Below are positions 12,410 through 12,863 of a DNA stretch of 12,863 bases, piece by piece (position 1 is the first letter of the stretch; each line of letters starts with the position of its first letter). Under the pieces are notes generated by a model. That model made no database searches and had not been told where the DNA came from. It saw only the letters and a list, made by a program, of their open reading frames with translations. The position numbers and the translations under genes were made by a program. This DNA is from Streptosporangiaceae bacterium. Its GTDB lineage: Bacteria > Actinomycetota > Actinomycetes > Streptosporangiales > Streptosporangiaceae. The DNA lies in the NCBI GenBank assembly GCA_025934635.1, contig JAICWX010000251.1, positions 1 through 12,863 on the forward strand. The letters are read 5' to 3'.

Positions 12410-12426
12410 CCGCCGCTAGCCGGCGG
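12410..12426. terminator. GC hairpin between convergent genes
   Basis: CCGCCG (12410-12415) and CGGCGG (12421-12426) pair across a 5-nt loop, CTAGC. It covers the stop of the STAS gene and lies 9 bp past the stop of the hydrophobic-protein gene. A shared terminator is possible, but no T tract is present. Confidence 0.35.
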
Positions 12427-12817
12427 TAGCTCCAGGCTCGCCCGGCTGACTGACCCCGGGGCCGTCTCCGGCCCCGGGGCCGTCGTCGGTTAGGGCTTCG
12501 TCGACGGTGTCGTACATCGGCAGCCGGTCGGCCAGGCCCGTGATCCACAGCGCCTTGACGTAGCGGTAGCGCGCGCCCGCGAGCCGGAACGTACCGCCCT
12601 CCGCCACCATCCGCCGCCAGTGCCCGACGACGACAGCCAGCGCCGTGGTGTCCATGAAGTCCACCCGGGACATGTCGAGGATCACGCGGTCGCTCTGCGT
12701 CGCGGCTTCCGACAGGCAGTCATCGAACTGCTGTTTCGAGACGACGTCGAGCTCGCCCACGACGCTCACGACCACGCTGTCACCGTGAGGTTCCAGCGAT
12801 ATGCGGAGCTCCGGCAC
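12416..12817 (-). CDS. STAS-domain anti-sigma factor antagonist
   Basis: The 133-residue protein is a single STAS domain (about 3-105) like SpoIIAA and RsbV: ISLEPHGDSVVVSVVGELDV, then RVILDMSRVDFMDTTALAVV, then FRLAGARYRYVKALWITGL. Such proteins bind a HATPase anti-sigma factor when unphosphorylated. The phosphorylation position normally held by serine (DSSGL) is D56-T57-T58-A-L here, so it would be a threonine. A Gly/Pro/Asp-rich tail of about 25 residues (106-133) follows, encoded by a 13-bp direct repeat at 12454-12466 and 12472-12484. The GTG at 12817 has GGGGGGAG just upstream with about six bases between. It probably works with the nearby phosphatase/HATPase/STAS protein or its homologues. 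Confidence 0.92.
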   Translation of the reverse strand: MPELRISLEPHGDSVVVSVVGELDVVSKQQFDDCLSEAATQSDRVILDMSRVDFMDTTALAVVVGHWRRMVAEGGTFRLAGARYRYVKALWITGLADRLPMYDTVDEALTDDGPGAGDGPGVSQPGEPGATAG

Positions 12818-12863
12818 TCTGCGCTCCCCCCGAGTTGGCGGACAAGATGGGTCGGACCGGTGG

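Overview
The window is very GC-rich DNA, with GC-biased codons, frequent GTG starts and several genes that look leaderless. It carries typical actinomycete families: a LAL-type LuxR regulator, SpoIIE/HATPase/STAS phosphatase, stand-alone STAS protein, DUF1707 protein, CsbD and paired TetR regulators. The source is most likely a filamentous or soil member of the Actinomycetota, but the genus cannot be fixed from sequence alone. There is no rRNA, tRNA, CRISPR array, transposase or phage gene.

Layout. (1) 1-604 has no convincing gene. It holds a four-copy 24-bp tandem repeat and, next to the following gene's 3' end, an 18-bp perfect palindrome and a small hairpin. (2) 605-4439 (minus) is a three-gene transcription unit: a shortened ATPase/LuxR regulator, a class C beta-lactamase-type serine hydrolase overlapping it by 19 bp, and a response-regulator-like protein with a degenerate receiver. 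(3) 4554-7221 holds a TetR gene (+), a cupin gene (-) divergent from a second TetR gene (+) around a perfect palindromic operator candidate, and a SAM methyltransferase (-). (4) 7222-8229 holds a DUF1707 membrane protein and a small FHA protein. (5) 8230-9033 is an 800-bp gene-poor stretch with a nine-copy 16-bp minisatellite, short direct repeats and a 20-bp-arm hairpin. (6) 9037-10204 is a tightly coupled operon: ArsR regulator, AHSA1/SRPBCC protein and a conserved hypothetical. (7) 10201-12817 is a stress-type cluster: PP2C/HATPase/STAS protein (-), CsbD (+), a 55-aa hydrophobic membrane protein (+) and a stand-alone STAS antagonist (-).

How the genes fit together. The right-hand cluster resembles a partner-switching (SigB/SigF-type) stress module without its sigma factor: a phosphatase/kinase-like switch protein, a STAS antagonist and two stress-type effectors. 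Two sequences fitting GNNT-N14/15-GGGTA lie upstream of the phosphatase and the hydrophobic protein, which supports this. On the left, the LuxR protein probably regulates its own operon. Its gene is unusual: it lacks an internal segment of several hundred residues compared with the family, carries a 9-bp-arm inverted repeat at the apparent junction, has 15-bp tandem repeats near both ends, and has two rare TTA codons in the 3' repeat. No complete new defence or biosynthetic system is evident. The most notable items are the remodelled LuxR/hydrolase/pseudo-receiver operon, the candidate stress promoters and the repeat-rich gap at 8230-9033.
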